DNA of 64,000 nt from Caenimonas sp. SL110 (GTDB lineage Bacteria > Pseudomonadota > Gammaproteobacteria > Burkholderiales > Burkholderiaceae_C): contig NZ_JANU01000006.1 in the NCBI RefSeq assembly GCF_001044395.1, positions 186,001 to 250,000 on the forward strand. Reading direction: 5' to 3'. Under the pieces are notes generated by a model, which worked only from the letters and a program-made list of their open reading frames with translations, was not told the DNA's origin and ran no database searches. Numbering within the stretch: position 1 is the stretch's first letter; every line of letters starts with the position of its first letter. Positions 1 to 10,372 of the stretch are shown here, in pieces. Position numbers and translations under genes: made by a program.

Positions 1-1
1 G

Positions 2-1228
2 GTCCTCAAGCAGGCCGAAGAGCTCGAAATCGAAAACACCGGCCGCATGCGCAAGCAGGAGCTGATGTTTGCCATCATCAAGAAGCGTGCGCGCGCAGGC
101 GAACAGGTCTTCGCAGACGGCGTGCTGGAAATCCTGCCCGACGGGTTCGGTTTTCTGCGCAGCCCCGACACCAGCTACACCGCCAGCACCGACGACATCT
201 ACATTTCGCCGAGCCAGGTGCGCCGCTTCAATCTGCACACCGGCGACATGATCGAAGGTGAAGTGCGAACGCCCAAGGATGGCGAGCGTTACTTTGCCCT
301 CACCAAGCTCGACATGGTCAACGGCGGTCCGCCCGAGAACAACAAGCACAAGGTGATGTTCGAGAACCTGACGCCGCTGTTCCCGAAGGAACAGATGAAG
401 CTTGAGCGTGACAACTTCAAGGGCGAAGAAAACATCACCAGCCGCGTGATCGACATCATTGCGCCTATCGGCAAGGGCCAGCGCGCCCTGCTGGTTGCAC
501 CGCCCAAGAGCGGCAAGACGGTGATGATGCAGCACATCGCGCACGCCATCGCCGCCAACTACCCCGACACTTACATGATGGTGCTGCTGGTCGATGAGCG
601 ACCGGAAGAAGTGACCGAAATGCAGCGCTCGGTGAAGGGCGAAGTCATTGCCTCCACCTTCGACGAACCGGCCGCACGCCACGTGCACGTCGCCGAAATG
701 GTGATCGAGCGCGCCAAGCGCCTGGTCGAGCTCAAGAAAGACGTCGTCATCCTGCTGGACTCGATCACGCGTCTGGCTCGCGCCTACAACAACGTGGTTC
801 CGTCGTCGGGCAAGGTCCTGACCGGCGGCGTCGACTCCAACGCACTGCAGCGCCCCAAGCGCTTTCTGGGCGCAGCCCGCAACGTGGAAGAAGGCGGCTC
901 GCTCACCATCATCGCCACGGCCCTGATCGACACCGGCAGCCGCATGGACGAAGTGATCTTTGAAGAATTCAAGGGCACCGGCAACAGCGAAATCCACCTG
1001 GACCGCCGCCTGTACGAAAAGCGCGTGTTTCCCTCGATCCAGCTCAACCGCAGCGGCACCCGTCGTGAAGAGTTGCTGCTCGCCCCCGAGATCCTGCAAA
1101 AGACCCGCATCCTGCGCCAGTTCATGTACAACATGGACGAGATCGAGTCGATGGAAATGGTCTTGAAGTCGATGAAGGCAACGAAGACCAACGTCGAGTT
1201 CTTCGACATGATGCGCCGCGGCGGCTGA
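2..1228 (+). CDS. rho: Transcription termination factor Rho (5' end outside window)
   Basis: RNA-dependent hexameric ATPase that terminates transcription. The reading frame is open from base 2, so the true start lies just upstream; 408 residues are visible and about a dozen are missing compared with the usual ~420. An N-terminal RNA-binding part (with [17 protein letters not shown]) is followed by the RecA-type motor: the Walker A segment APPKSGKT, the [10 protein letters not shown] segment and the Walker B region [13 protein letters not shown] are all present and intact. The next gene, rpmE, lies 97 bases downstream behind its own promoter. Confidence 0.97.
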   Translation, partial: VLKQAEELEIENTGRMRKQELMFAIIKKRARAGEQVFADGVLEILPDGFGFLRSPDTSYTASTDDIYISPSQVRRFNLHTGDMIEGEVRTPKDGERYFALTKLDMVNGGPPENNKHKVMFENLTPLFPKEQMKLERDNFKGEENITSRVIDIIAPIGKGQRALLVAPPKSGKTVMMQHIAHAIAANYPDTYMMVLLVDERPEEVTEMQRSVKGEVIASTFDEPAARHVHVAEMVIERAKRLVELKKDVVILLDSITRLARAYNNVVPSSGKVLTGGVDSNALQRPKRFLGAARNVEEGGSLTIIATALIDTGSRMDEVIFEEFKGTGNSEIHLDRRLYEKRVFPSIQLNRSGTRREELLLAPEILQKTRILRQFMYNMDEIESMEMVLKSMKATKTNVEFFDMMRRGG

Positions 1229-1252
1229 CCAGATCACACCACTTGGTATAAT
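1225..1252 (+). promoter_or_regulatory. Promoter of rpmE
   Basis: A perfect -10 hexamer TATAAT lies at 1247-1252. A -35-like CTGACC at 1225-1230 overlaps the rho stop codon, with a 16-base spacer. The predicted leader of about 65 bases contains an imperfect hairpin (CCAGAA-GG-TTCTGG, 1278-1291) and a Shine-Dalgarno AAGGA at 1314-1318. Confidence 0.6.
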
Positions 1253-1325
1253 TGAAGGCTATTTCGCGGAAAGTAGGCCAGAAGGTTCTGGTCCCGGCTC
1301 TCGCACCGACCCCAAGGAAAAGATC

Positions 1326-1625
1326 ATGAAAGACGGCATTCACCCCAACTACCGCGACGTCCTGTTTGTGGACCTGTCCAACGGTTTCAAGTTCGTCACA
1401 CGCTCGTGCGTGCAGACCAAGGAAATGGGCAAGACAGACGACGGCAAGGAATATCCGCTGTTCAAGCTTGATACCTCCAGCGAGTCGCACCCTTTCTACA
1501 CTGGCACACAGAAGTCCGTGAACGACATGGGCGGCCGTGTTGACAAGTTCTTCAAGAAGTTCGGCAAGCCGACCGAGGCGAAGAAGGCTGCACCCGCTGC
1601 CGACGAAGCCAAGTCCGCCGCTTAA
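1326..1625 (+). CDS. rpmE2: 50S ribosomal protein L31, type B
   Basis: Structural protein of the large ribosomal subunit. At 99 residues it is longer than zinc-binding L31 and lacks the paired CxxC zinc ligands; only one cysteine ([10 protein letters not shown]) is present, which defines type B (C-minus). The N-terminus [16 protein letters not shown] and the segment [10 protein letters not shown] are typical of L31. The C-terminus is an Ala/Lys-rich extension. ATG is preceded by AAGGA with 7-base spacing, and an intrinsic terminator follows. Confidence 0.95.
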   Translation: MKDGIHPNYRDVLFVDLSNGFKFVTRSCVQTKEMGKTDDGKEYPLFKLDTSSESHPFYTGTQKSVNDMGGRVDKFFKKFGKPTEAKKAAPAADEAKSAA

Positions 1626-1667
1626 TTCGGAAGCCAGCGCGGCAACGACGCTAGCAACCATCCTGTC

Positions 1668-1705
1668 AAAAGGCAGCCCGGGAAACCAGGCTGCCTTTTT
1701 TATTT
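1668..1705 (+). terminator. Intrinsic terminator after rpmE
   Basis: The stem AAAAGGCAGCC (1668-1678) pairs with GGCTGCCTTTT (1689-1699) across a 10-base loop and is followed by a T-rich tail. It lies 43 bases beyond the rpmE stop. Confidence 0.9.
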
Positions 1706-1723
1706 GAGGCAAACTCGCCGCCA

Positions 1724-3406
1724 GTGACACAGCCCACTCCCGCCATCGTCGCCCAGGAAGCCGCGGGCCGCCTTCCACGCCTCGCGCTGCTTTTGTTTTG
1801 CGTGGCGTATGTCGTGCCCGGCTTCATCGGCCGTGAGCCCTGGAAGAGCCAGGACATCACCGGCTTCGGCTACATGTTCGAGCTGGCGCGCGGCAGCGCC
1901 TCGTGGCTGGCCCCCTCGCTGCTGGGCCAGCCGCCTGAGTTCGACGGCTTGCTGCCCTATTGGCTAGGCGCGCTGGCCATCCAGGTCACGCCCAGCGGGC
2001 TGGCGCCTGACCTTGGCGTTCGGCTGGTTTTTGCCCTGCTGCTGGCACTGACCCTGGTTGCCACCTGGTATGCCGTGTACAACCTCAGCCGCACACCACT
2101 GGCACAACCCGTGCCCTTTGCATTCGGTGGCGAGGCCAGCACCACCGATTACTCCCGTGCCATTGCCGATGCCGGCCTGCTCGCGCTGATCGCGTGCCTG
2201 GGTCTCGCGCAACTGTCACACGAGACAACACCCGCGCTTGCCCAGGTTGCCTTCACCGCCGTCGCCTTCTTTGCGATGGCGGCTCTGCCCCGAAAACCAA
2301 TCGAAGGCGGGTTGGGACTGGGCCTGGGCCTCACATGCCTGGCGCTCAGCGGTGCACCTGTGCTGGCGCTGCTGTTCGGCGCGGGCGGACTGGCCGTCAG
2401 CCTGTTGCCGGATGAAGAGGATGGCCTGGTGCGGCGCCGCGTCGTCGTGATGGTCTATTCGATCGCGCTGACGCTGACGCTGGCGTTGACGGCATCGCTG
2501 GACCTCTGGCATTGGCGCATCAACGACACGGCGCTGGCGCGCGACTGGACGACGCAAGGCCGGCTGTTCATCTGGTTCACCTGGCCTGCGTGGCCCTTCG
2601 CCCTCTGGACCCTCTGGCGCTGGCGTCGGCAGCTGCTTGCGCGGCATCTGGCGCTGCCGCTGTGGATCACGCTCGTGTGCGTCGTGACAGCCTTTCTGAC
2701 GCCCGCCTCCGACCGATCGCTGCTGCTCGCGCTGCCGCCGCTTGCAACGCTGGCCGCATTCGCCTTGCCGACCCTGAGCCGAAGTGTCGCCGCGCTCATC
2801 GACTGGTTCACGTTGCTGTTTTTCAGCGGGTGCGCATTCATCATCTGGGTGGTGTGGATTTCGATGCAGACCGGCGTTCCGCCCAAGCCTGCGGCCAACG
2901 TCGCCAAGCTCGCGCCGGGGTTCGAACCCAGCTTTTCCTTCATCGCGTTCGCCTGTGCGCTGGCGGCAACGGTGGCCTGGGCGCTGCTCGTGAAGTGGCG
3001 TACCGGCCGTCACCGCGTCGTGATCTGGAAGAGCCTGGTTCTGCCTGCCGGCGGTGCAGCGCTGTGCTGGGTGCTCCTGATGACGCTGTGGTTGCCGGTG
3101 CTCGACTACGCACGCGGCTACACGCCGGTGGTGCGAGGCATCACCCGCCACATCGACAAACCCGGTTGCGTCGAAGTGTTCGGCCTGACGCGCTCCGAAA
3201 TCGCTGCGTTCCGCTATCACGGCGACCTGGAATTGAGGCCTGCCGGGCGCAAGGGGGTGTGCCCCTGGATGCTGGTCGACGATGAACTGCAGTGGACCCT
3301 GCCCTTCGCCATCGACATGAGCGGCTGGAAGCTGGTCGTTCGGGTCCGCAGGCCAACCGACGCCAAGGACAACGTCGTTCTCTATCGCAATCTGGCATTC
3401 CCGTGA
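1724..3406 (+). CDS. Polytopic membrane glycosyltransferase, GT39/ArnT-like
   Basis: The 560-residue protein is very hydrophobic, with many transmembrane segments. Its first periplasmic loop has an acidic motif (REPWKSQDITGFGYMFEL) and a PPEFDGLLPYWLGAL segment, which resemble the catalytic first loop of the GT-C fold in ArnT/PMT enzymes. These transfer sugars from polyprenyl-phosphate donors on the outer face of the inner membrane. Donor and acceptor cannot be read from the sequence. The start is GTG at 1724, just after the rpmE terminator. The stop overlaps the GTG start of the MATE gene (GTGA), suggesting co-translation. Confidence 0.6.
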   Translation: MTQPTPAIVAQEAAGRLPRLALLLFCVAYVVPGFIGREPWKSQDITGFGYMFELARGSASWLAPSLLGQPPEFDGLLPYWLGALAIQVTPSGLAPDLGVRLVFALLLALTLVATWYAVYNLSRTPLAQPVPFAFGGEASTTDYSRAIADAGLLALIACLGLAQLSHETTPALAQVAFTAVAFFAMAALPRKPIEGGLGLGLGLTCLALSGAPVLALLFGAGGLAVSLLPDEEDGLVRRRVVVMVYSIALTLTLALTASLDLWHWRINDTALARDWTTQGRLFIWFTWPAWPFALWTLWRWRRQLLARHLALPLWITLVCVVTAFLTPASDRSLLLALPPLATLAAFALPTLSRSVAALIDWFTLLFFSGCAFIIWVVWISMQTGVPPKPAANVAKLAPGFEPSFSFIAFACALAATVAWALLVKWRTGRHRVVIWKSLVLPAGGAALCWVLLMTLWLPVLDYARGYTPVVRGITRHIDKPGCVEVFGLTRSEIAAFRYHGDLELRPAGRKGVCPWMLVDDELQWTLPFAIDMSGWKLVVRVRRPTDAKDNVVLYRNLAFP

Positions 3407-4743
3407 GCGAGTTGCGCGTCATTGCGCGCCACGCGGGCACGGTGCTGGTGGGCCAGCTCGCGGTGATGGCGTTCGGCATCACCGACACGATCATCGCCGG
3501 GCGCTATTCGGACCAGGCGCTGGCAGCGCTCTCGGTCGGCGCTGCGGTCTACATCACCTTCTTCGTCGCCATGATGGGCATCCTTCAGGCCATGCTGCCG
3601 ATATGGGGGCAGCTGCGGGGGGCCGGGCGCAACCGCGAAGTCGGCAAGTCGGTGCGCCAGTCGCTCTACCTGGCGGGCATCGGCATGGCGATCGGATGCA
3701 CGGCCTTGCTGTTTCCCGGCCCCATCCTCGACTGGACCGAAGTGCCGCTGGCCGTGCGCAAGGATGTGGAGAGCTACCTCGCGATCCTGGCGCTGGCCAT
3801 GCCGCCGGCCCTGCTATTTCGCCTCTACAGCACCTTGAACCAGAGCCTGGGCAAGCCGCAGCTGGTCACATGGCTGCAGGCCGCCTCGCTCGTCGTGAAG
3901 GTGCCGTTGACCATCTGGTTCGCATTCGGCGGCCTGGGTGTTCCGGCGATGGGCGTGAACGGTTGCGCGTGGGCCACGGTGCTGGTGAACTACATCTTCC
4001 TCGGATGCGCCATGTGGCTCTTGCGCACGCAGTCGCTGTACGAGCCCTATGCGATATGGCACCGGATCGAGCGACCGCACTGGGCCACGCTGGCAGAATT
4101 CGCGCGTCTCGGAATTCCGGCTGGCCTTGCGATCATGGTCGAAGTCACATCGTTCACCCTGATGGCGCTTTTCATTGCGCGTCAGGGCACGGTCGCGTCC
4201 GCTGCTCACCAGATTGCAGCCAACCTGGCTGCGGTCATGTACATGGTGCCGCTGTCGCTGGCCATTGCGACGAGCGCGCGGGTCAGTTACTGGCTGGGTG
4301 CTGAAGACGCCAAAGCCGCCCGTGCGGCCATTCGCGCAGGGTTCCGGCTGGCGTTGATGTTGGCGCTGACGATGGCTGCCCTGCTCTTTGTCTTGAGATA
4401 TGGCATCGCCTCGATCTACACCCGCAACCCGGCTGTCGCAGCGACCGCCGCGGGTCTGCTGGCCTGGCTTGCGGTCTATCACCTGAGCGATGCAACGCAG
4501 GCGATGTGCGTGTTCGTGCTTCGCTGCTACCGGGTCGCGATCGCGCCGCTGGTGGCGTACTGCGTGCTGCTTTGGGGTGTGGGCTTGTTCGGCGGCTACC
4601 TGCTGGCCTATCGGGGCCTGCCGGGCTTCGAGGCGCAGAACACGCCGTCAGCGTTCTGGATCGCAGGTGCCTTCGCGCTGGCGCTGCTGAGCGCAATCCT
4701 GGTGGCGATGGTCTGGCGGGCAGTCAGGGCCGGGCGGCACTGA
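3403..4743 (+). CDS. MATE family efflux transporter
   Basis: Cation-coupled exporter of the inner membrane, 446 residues with about 12 hydrophobic segments, the normal MATE length. Typical features are the N-terminal VLVGQLAVMAFGITDTIIAG and duplicated halves. The open frame continues upstream to 3292, but that part overlaps the preceding gene and is not MATE-like; GTG at 3403 overlaps the preceding TGA and gives the canonical N-terminus. Substrate unknown. The last 20 bases overlap the 3' end of phoR on the opposite strand. Confidence 0.88.
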   Translation: MSELRVIARHAGTVLVGQLAVMAFGITDTIIAGRYSDQALAALSVGAAVYITFFVAMMGILQAMLPIWGQLRGAGRNREVGKSVRQSLYLAGIGMAIGCTALLFPGPILDWTEVPLAVRKDVESYLAILALAMPPALLFRLYSTLNQSLGKPQLVTWLQAASLVVKVPLTIWFAFGGLGVPAMGVNGCAWATVLVNYIFLGCAMWLLRTQSLYEPYAIWHRIERPHWATLAEFARLGIPAGLAIMVEVTSFTLMALFIARQGTVASAAHQIAANLAAVMYMVPLSLAIATSARVSYWLGAEDAKAARAAIRAGFRLALMLALTMAALLFVLRYGIASIYTRNPAVAATAAGLLAWLAVYHLSDATQAMCVFVLRCYRVAIAPLVAYCVLLWGVGLFGGYLLAYRGLPGFEAQNTPSAFWIAGAFALALLSAILVAMVWRAVRAGRH

Positions 4744-6049
4744 CGCTCTTTCGCAGGCGGTTGGCCGGAAACTGGATCGAGAAGGTCGAGCCTGCGCCCG
4801 GCGTGCTGTCGATCTTCAGTTCGGCGCCGTGCCGCTGCACCACGTGCTTGACGATCGCCAGGCCCAGGCCCGTGCCGCCGGTCTCGCGCGAACGGCTGCG
4901 ATCGACACGATAGAAGCGCTCGGTCAGGCGCGAGATGTGCTCCGGCGCAATGCCAGGCCCCGTGTCGCGAACCGTGAAGTCTGCACGGCCGTCTGCCAGC
5001 ATCTTCCACGCGACGTCGATTGAGCCCCCCGTAGGTGTGTACCTGACGGCATTGCTCACGAGATTGGTGAGCGCGCTTTGCAATTCGCTCGATGACCCGG
5101 CCAGCTCGAAGGCAGGTGCGTGTTCGAATCGAAGCTCCTGCTTCTTGCCGAGCACACCAGAGATGGCGCGCCCCTCTTCTTCGCACTGCGCCATGAGCAG
5201 CTGCAAGGAGGTCCAGTCGCCCTGCCCCGGCAACGGACTGCCTTCCAGCCGCGACAGCGTGAGCAGATCGCTCACCAGCGTCTGCATGCGATGCGCCTGC
5301 TGGGCCATCAGCGCCAGGTAGCGTTTTCGCTCCTGCTCATCGAGCGGCAAGGTCTGGAGCGTCTCGACGAAACCCGTGAGCACCGTGAGCGGCGTGCGAA
5401 TTTCGTGCGAGACATTCGCCACGAAGTCGCGCCGCATGACCTCGGCCTGTTCAATGCCCGTGATGTCGCGCGACAGCAAAAGCCGCCGGCCTTCGCCATA
5501 AGGATGCAGGTGCACCGACAGCTTGATCGGGCGGGACGGCGTGCTGTCGCGCGACTGGATCACAGCCTCCTGCGAGTAGTCTCCGCTGGCGTAGTAGTGG
5601 GTGAAGACCGGATCGCGCAGCAGGTTGCCGATCAGTTGCAGCATGTCGCGCTCAGGGTCGATTCCCAGGTGCTGCGCAGCGGTCTCGTTGCTCCACTCGA
5701 TGCGGCCCTGCGCATCGAGCAGCACCACACCGTTAGGCGAAGCCTGGATGGCGGCAAGAAAGTCCTGCAGGCGCCGCGCCGACTCGTTCAACTGCTGGTC
5801 GCGCGCGCGAAGGATGCGGCGCGCGCGGTCGGCCGCTTCGCCCCAGAGCCCCGCAGTCACCGGAGGTTCGGTCGGCGCGCCCGCGCGCAGCCAACGCACC
5901 ACACGCGCCCCGCGCAGCAGGTCGATCGCGAACCATGCAAAGGCGCCGGCGATGGCACCGCCGAGCGCGCCGATTTCGCGCGCAAACCACCACCCGCCAA
6001 ACGCAGGGATGGCGATGCACAGAAAGAGGCTGGTGATTCGCCAGAACAT
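4724..6049 (-). CDS. phoR: Phosphate regulon sensor histidine kinase PhoR
   Basis: Sensor kinase that controls PhoB according to signals from the Pst transporter and PhoU. The 441 residues comprise an N-terminal membrane hairpin (about 1-45), a PAS domain (about 95-195), a HisKA domain with phosphoacceptor His215 in VSHEIRTPL, and a HATPase domain with N-box (LVSNAVRYTP), G1 (DTGPGIAPEHI) and G2 (GGTGLGLAIVKHV). Last gene of the pst-pho operon, 60 bases after phoB. It has no terminator of its own and converges onto the MATE gene with a 20-base overlap. Confidence 0.95.
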   Translation of the reverse strand: MFWRITSLFLCIAIPAFGGWWFAREIGALGGAIAGAFAWFAIDLLRGARVVRWLRAGAPTEPPVTAGLWGEAADRARRILRARDQQLNESARRLQDFLAAIQASPNGVVLLDAQGRIEWSNETAAQHLGIDPERDMLQLIGNLLRDPVFTHYYASGDYSQEAVIQSRDSTPSRPIKLSVHLHPYGEGRRLLLSRDITGIEQAEVMRRDFVANVSHEIRTPLTVLTGFVETLQTLPLDEQERKRYLALMAQQAHRMQTLVSDLLTLSRLEGSPLPGQGDWTSLQLLMAQCEEEGRAISGVLGKKQELRFEHAPAFELAGSSSELQSALTNLVSNAVRYTPTGGSIDVAWKMLADGRADFTVRDTGPGIAPEHISRLTERFYRVDRSRSRETGGTGLGLAIVKHVVQRHGAELKIDSTPGAGSTFSIQFPANRLRKSVSAARP

Positions 6050-6109
6050 GAATGGGATTGTGGGGCCGGGCCATTGCCGGTCCGAAGCGAAGGTGTCAGC
6101 GCGCCAGAC

Positions 6110-6823
6110 TCAGGCTGGTGACCCCTGCGTGGCGCGCACGTCATGGGTCAGGCGGTAGCCCGCTCCCCGCACGGTCTCGATCATGGTTCCCGCGCTGCCC
6201 AGCGACTCGCGCAGGCGCTTGACGTGAACATCGACCGTGCGCTCTTCGATGAAGACATGGTCGCCCCAAACCTTGTCGAGCAACTGCGAGCGGCTGTGTA
6301 CGCGCTCAGGATGCTTCATGAGGAAATGCAGCAGCTTGAACTCCGTCGGCCCGACCTTGACCGGCTTGTCGTGCCAGGTGACGCGATGCGTGGCGGCGTC
6401 CAGCGCCAGGTGCCCGGCCTTGACGGTATCGCTCACCTGTTCGGGCGCGCGGCGACGCAGCACTGCACGGATGCGGGCCAGCATCTCCTGCGTGGAGAAC
6501 GGCTTGGTGATGTAGTCGTCGGCGCCAGCGTCCAGCCCCGCGATCTTGTCTGGCTCATCGCCCCGGGCCGTGAGCATGAGGATGGGAACGGGCCGGGTTC
6601 GAGCGTCGGCACGCCACTTGCGCGCCAGGCTCAGGCCGCTTTGTCCCGGCAGCATCCAGTCGAGCAGGATGGCATCGGGCAGCACCGCGTCGATCTCGCG
6701 CTGCGCGGACTCGCCGTCTTCTGCCCACACGGGCTGGAACCCGTTGTGGCGCAGGTTCACGGCAATCAGTTCCGCGATGGACGGCTCGTCCTCGACGATC
6801 AAAATGCGGGGCAGATTCTTCAT
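6110..6823 (-). CDS. phoB: Phosphate regulon response regulator PhoB
   Basis: Transcription factor that binds Pho boxes when phosphorylated by PhoR. The 237 residues have a receiver domain (acidic pair E11/D12, phospho-acceptor Asp55 in ILLDWMLPG, Lys107 in DDYITKPFS) and a C-terminal winged-helix domain of the OmpR type (VGPTEFKLLHFLMKHPERV, then DVHVKRLRESL). Lies between phoU and phoR. Pho-box-like arrays at several loci in this window are its probable targets. Confidence 0.97.
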   Translation of the reverse strand: MKNLPRILIVEDEPSIAELIAVNLRHNGFQPVWAEDGESAQREIDAVLPDAILLDWMLPGQSGLSLARKWRADARTRPVPILMLTARGDEPDKIAGLDAGADDYITKPFSTQEMLARIRAVLRRRAPEQVSDTVKAGHLALDAATHRVTWHDKPVKVGPTEFKLLHFLMKHPERVHSRSQLLDKVWGDHVFIEERTVDVHVKRLRESLGSAGTMIETVRGAGYRLTHDVRATQGSPA

Positions 6824-6835
6824 GGATGTCCGGTA

Positions 6836-7540
6836 CTACTTGATGGCCGATTCGACCTGCTCCATCGTGGCGTGGCGCACATCAGCGCCCTTGACGACGT
6901 AGATGATGAATTCGGCAATGTTCTTGGCGTGATCGCCGATGCGCTCGATGGCCTTGGCAAGGAACAGCAAATCCAGGCTGGCCGAAATCGTGCGCGGGTC
7001 TTCCATCATGTAGGTGATGAGCTTGCGCACGAAACCATCGAACTCCTTGTCGATCTCGTCGTCTTCCTTGAGGATGGCAACGGCCGTCACGGTGTCCAGC
7101 CGCGCGAACGCATCCAGCGCCTTGCGCAGCAACTTGGCCGCCAGTTCAAAGGCGACCCGCAGCTCCGAGGACGGCAGCGTGCGTACAGCGCCGCTCTTGC
7201 TGATGATGGACTGCACCATGCGTGCGATCTTCTCGGCCTCATCGCCCACGCGCTCGAGGTTGGCCGTGGTCTTGGAAATCGACATCAACAGGCGCAGGTC
7301 ACGCGCCGTGGGCTGGCGACGCGCGATTATCGACGACAGCTCGCGGTCGATCTCGACTTCCAACGCGTTGACCTGCAGTTCAATCTCGATCACGGTCGTC
7401 GCCGACTCGGCGCTGAACTGCGACAGCGCATACATCGCATGGCGAATCTGCGATTCGACCAGGCCCCCGAGTTCCATGACGCGGGAAGAGACACTGTTGA
7501 GTTCGCTGTCGAACTGGGTGGATAGGTGCTTGTCGGGCAT
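6836..7540 (-). CDS. phoU: Phosphate signalling protein PhoU
   Basis: Dimeric helical-bundle protein that links Pst transport status to PhoR and keeps the regulon off when phosphate is ample. At 234 residues it has the two PhoU repeats; conserved elements include RRQPTARDLRLLMSISKT and the second-half ERIGDHAKNIAEF. ATG is preceded by GGGGAG with 7-base spacing. It lies 17 bases after pstB and 12 before phoB. Confidence 0.96.
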   Translation of the reverse strand: MPDKHLSTQFDSELNSVSSRVMELGGLVESQIRHAMYALSQFSAESATTVIEIELQVNALEVEIDRELSSIIARRQPTARDLRLLMSISKTTANLERVGDEAEKIARMVQSIISKSGAVRTLPSSELRVAFELAAKLLRKALDAFARLDTVTAVAILKEDDEIDKEFDGFVRKLITYMMEDPRTISASLDLLFLAKAIERIGDHAKNIAEFIIYVVKGADVRHATMEQVESAIK

Positions 7541-7557
7541 GTTGTTGCTCCCCGCGT

Positions 7558-8349
7558 TCAGCCGAAACGGCCAGTAATGTAATCCTCGGTCTCACGGCGC
7601 TTGGGCTTGAAGAAGATCTGTTCGGTCTCGCCCACTTCGACCAGGTCGCCCAGGTACATGTAGGCCGTGTAGTCGCTGCAGCGCGCGGCCTGCTGCATGT
7701 TGTGGGTGACGATGACCACCGTGTAGTCGGTCTTGAGTTCGGCAATCAGCTCTTCGATCTTGGCCGTGGAGATCGGGTCCAGCGCCGAACAGGGCTCATC
7801 GAGCAGCAGCACCTCGGGCTTGATCGCGATGCCGCGTGCAATGCAAAGCCGCTGCTGCTGGCCGCCCGACAGACCGGCGCCGCTTTGCGCCAGCTTGTCC
7901 TTGACCTCGCCCCACAGAGCAGCCTTGCGCAGCGCCCATTCGACGCGCTCGTCCATGTCGACGCCGCCGAGGTTTTCAAACAGTCGCACACCAAATGCAA
8001 TGTTGTCGTAGATCGACATCGGAAACGGCGTGGGCTTCTGGAACACCATGCCGATGCGCGCGCGAATCAGTGCGACATCTTTTTTGGAGGTGAGCAGGTT
8101 CTCGCCGTCGATGGTGATTTCGCCTTCGGCGCGCTGCTCGGGGTACAGCTCGAACATGCGATTGAAGGTGCGCAGCAAGGTGGACTTGCCGCAGCCGGAA
8201 GGTCCGATGAAGGCAGTGACCTTCTTTTCCGGGATTTCCAGGTTGATGCCCTTGAGCGCGTGGAACTTGCCGTAGTAGAAGTTCAGGTCCTTGACCGAGA
8301 TCTTCGATGCAGTAGTGGAAGGCAGCGTCATCGTATTCATGGTGTTCAT
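7558..8349 (-). CDS. pstB: Phosphate ABC transporter ATP-binding protein PstB
   Basis: Cytoplasmic ATPase of the high-affinity phosphate transporter, 263 residues. Walker A (GPSGCGKST), Q-loop ([15 protein letters not shown]), signature ([14 protein letters not shown]), Walker B ([11 protein letters not shown]) and the H-loop (IVTHNMQQA) are intact. Three ATG codons are possible at the N-terminus (MNTMNTM); the first is used here. It follows pstA by 12 bases. Confidence 0.97.
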   Translation of the reverse strand: MNTMNTMTLPSTTASKISVKDLNFYYGKFHALKGINLEIPEKKVTAFIGPSGCGKSTLLRTFNRMFELYPEQRAEGEITIDGENLLTSKKDVALIRARIGMVFQKPTPFPMSIYDNIAFGVRLFENLGGVDMDERVEWALRKAALWGEVKDKLAQSGAGLSGGQQQRLCIARGIAIKPEVLLLDEPCSALDPISTAKIEELIAELKTDYTVVIVTHNMQQAARCSDYTAYMYLGDLVEVGETEQIFFKPKRRETEDYITGRFG

Positions 8350-8361
8350 TGGCCCTGTGCG

Positions 8362-9279
8362 TCAGAGCTTGTTGCGCGTGACGACACGGGCAAGGATGTT
8401 GAGTGCAAGGACAGCGGCCGTGATGATGAAGACGCCTGCCCACGCGAGCTTTTGCCAGTTCTCGTACGGGCTCATCGCGAACTTGAAAATCGTCACCGGC
8501 AGGCTGGCCATCGGCTCGCCCAGGTTCGAGGTGAAGAACTGGTTGTTCAAGGCGGTGAACAGCAAGGGCGCTGTTTCACCCGCGATACGCGCCACCGCCA
8601 GCAACACACCGGTGACCACACCGGCGCGCGCAGCCTTGAGCGTGATGCTGGTGATGACTTTCCATTTCGGCGCGCCGAGCGCGTAGGCCGCTTCGCGCAG
8701 GCCCGGCGGAATCAGCATCAGCATGCCTTCGGTGGTTCGGATGACCACCGGAATCACGATGAGCGCCAGCGCAATCACACCGGCCCAACCGGAAAATGAC
8801 TTGAAGCGCGCGACGACCACCGCATACACGAACAGGCCGATCACGATGGAAGGTGCCGACAGCAGGATGTCGTTGACAAAGCGGGTGAGGGAGCCGAGCC
8901 AGCCCTTCACGTCGTACTCCGCCAGATAGATGCCGGCCATGATGCCGATCGGCGTGCCGATGAACGTCGCCAGCATCACCATGAGGAACGATCCCCACAG
9001 CGCATTGGCGATGCCGCCTGCCTCGTTGGGCGGAGGCGTCATCTGGGTGAACGTGGCCAGCGTCAGGCCGCTGATGCCCAGGGTCACGGTCTCCCAGAGA
9101 ATCCAGACCAGCCAGAACACGCCGAAGGCCATCGCCATCAGCGACAGGGTCAGCGCAACCTTGTTGACGCGCTTTCGCGATGCATACATCCGCTCGCGCA
9201 ACAGCGCTGCATCGGCCTTGCGCATCAGCGTCTCGCCCGTTCCGCCCGTTCCGCTTGCCCCGCCGGTGACGTCGCTCAT
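8362..9279 (-). CDS. pstA: Phosphate ABC transporter permease PstA
   Basis: One of two inner-membrane permeases of the Pst transporter, 305 residues with six expected transmembrane helices. The N-terminal cytoplasmic part contains a Gly/Thr-rich stretch. The permease loop ([29 protein letters not shown], split across the EAA region) and [19 protein letters not shown] are typical of PstA. Its ATG overlaps the stop of pstC (ATGA), so the two are translationally coupled. Confidence 0.95.
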   Translation of the reverse strand: MSDVTGGASGTGGTGETLMRKADAALLRERMYASRKRVNKVALTLSLMAMAFGVFWLVWILWETVTLGISGLTLATFTQMTPPPNEAGGIANALWGSFLMVMLATFIGTPIGIMAGIYLAEYDVKGWLGSLTRFVNDILLSAPSIVIGLFVYAVVVARFKSFSGWAGVIALALIVIPVVIRTTEGMLMLIPPGLREAAYALGAPKWKVITSITLKAARAGVVTGVLLAVARIAGETAPLLFTALNNQFFTSNLGEPMASLPVTIFKFAMSPYENWQKLAWAGVFIITAAVLALNILARVVTRNKL

Positions 9280-10319
9280 GACTTGGCTCCCTCGTTGCGG
9301 CGCAGCCGTGCCAGCATCAGCTTGGACAGCGACAGCACCACGAAGGTGATGAAGAACAGCACCAGGCCCAGATAGATCAGTGCTGCCTGGTGCAAGCCGC
9401 TTGCCGCTTCTGCGAATTCATTGGCGAGCGCCGAAGTGATGCTGTTGGCTGCCTGGAACAGCGACAGCGAATCGAGCTGGTTGAAGTTGCCGATGACGAA
9501 TGTCACTGCCATCGTCTCGCCCAGCGCGCGGCCCAGGCCCAGCATGATGCCGCCGACCACGCCGGCCTTCGTGTAGGGCAAGACCACCTTGGAAACAACT
9601 TCCCAGGTCGTGGAGCCCAGCGCATACGCCGACTCCTTGAGCATGGGCGGTGTCACGTCGAACACGTCGCGCATCACGGACGCGATATACGGAATGATCA
9701 TGATCGCCAGGATGATCCCGGCGGACAGGATGCCGATGCCCACCGGAGGGCCTGACACCAGCGCACCCAGATACGGCACGCCGGAAAAAAGCGTCTGCAG
9801 CGGTTGCTGCACGTAGGTAGCGAGGATGGGGCCGAACACCAGCAGGCCCCACATGCCGTACACAATCGAAGGCACTGCCGCGAGCAGCTCGATCGCCGTG
9901 CCCAGCGGGCGCTTGAGCCACGAGGGCGACAGCTCCGTCAGAAACAGCGCAATGCCGAAACTCACCGGCACTGCAATCACCAGCGCGATCAGCGACGTGG
10001 CGATCGTGCCGTAGATCATCACCAGGCCGCCGTACTCGTTGTTGACCGGGTCCCACACGCTGTTGGTGAGGAATCCCAATCCGTACTTTTCGATGGCCGG
10101 CCAGGCCCCGATGAACAGCGATATGAGGATGGCGAGCAGCAACCCGAGGGTAATGAGCGCAGCCCCCTTGGCCGCCCATCCGAAGAGCCGGTCGGCGATA
10201 GCGCCGAAACCTGCCGAGCGTGGCTGGGGCGGGGTCATGTCGCGGCCACGCCGTTGCACGCCAGCCGGCCGATCCGGGAATTGCATGGAGCCTTCATGGG
10301 CGGGAAGTGTAGAGGACAA
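9276..10319 (-). CDS. pstC: Phosphate ABC transporter permease PstC
   Basis: Partner permease of PstA. The coding-like frame begins at TTG 10319, which is preceded by a strong GAGGAGG; that favours this start (347 residues). Internal ATGs at 10286 and 10238 would give 336 or 320 residues, nearer to the family length, so the N-terminus is uncertain. Family features include [19 protein letters not shown], the [13 protein letters not shown] segment and [16 protein letters not shown]. Located 53 bases downstream of pstS. Confidence 0.93.
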   Translation of the reverse strand: MSSTLPAHEGSMQFPDRPAGVQRRGRDMTPPQPRSAGFGAIADRLFGWAAKGAALITLGLLLAILISLFIGAWPAIEKYGLGFLTNSVWDPVNNEYGGLVMIYGTIATSLIALVIAVPVSFGIALFLTELSPSWLKRPLGTAIELLAAVPSIVYGMWGLLVFGPILATYVQQPLQTLFSGVPYLGALVSGPPVGIGILSAGIILAIMIIPYIASVMRDVFDVTPPMLKESAYALGSTTWEVVSKVVLPYTKAGVVGGIMLGLGRALGETMAVTFVIGNFNQLDSLSLFQAANSITSALANEFAEAASGLHQAALIYLGLVLFFITFVVLSLSKLMLARLRRNEGAKS

Positions 10320-10372
10320 GGCCCCTCCTCAGTAGTCGCTGTCAGGGATGCTGGGCCGGTGGGCTGCTCTGC

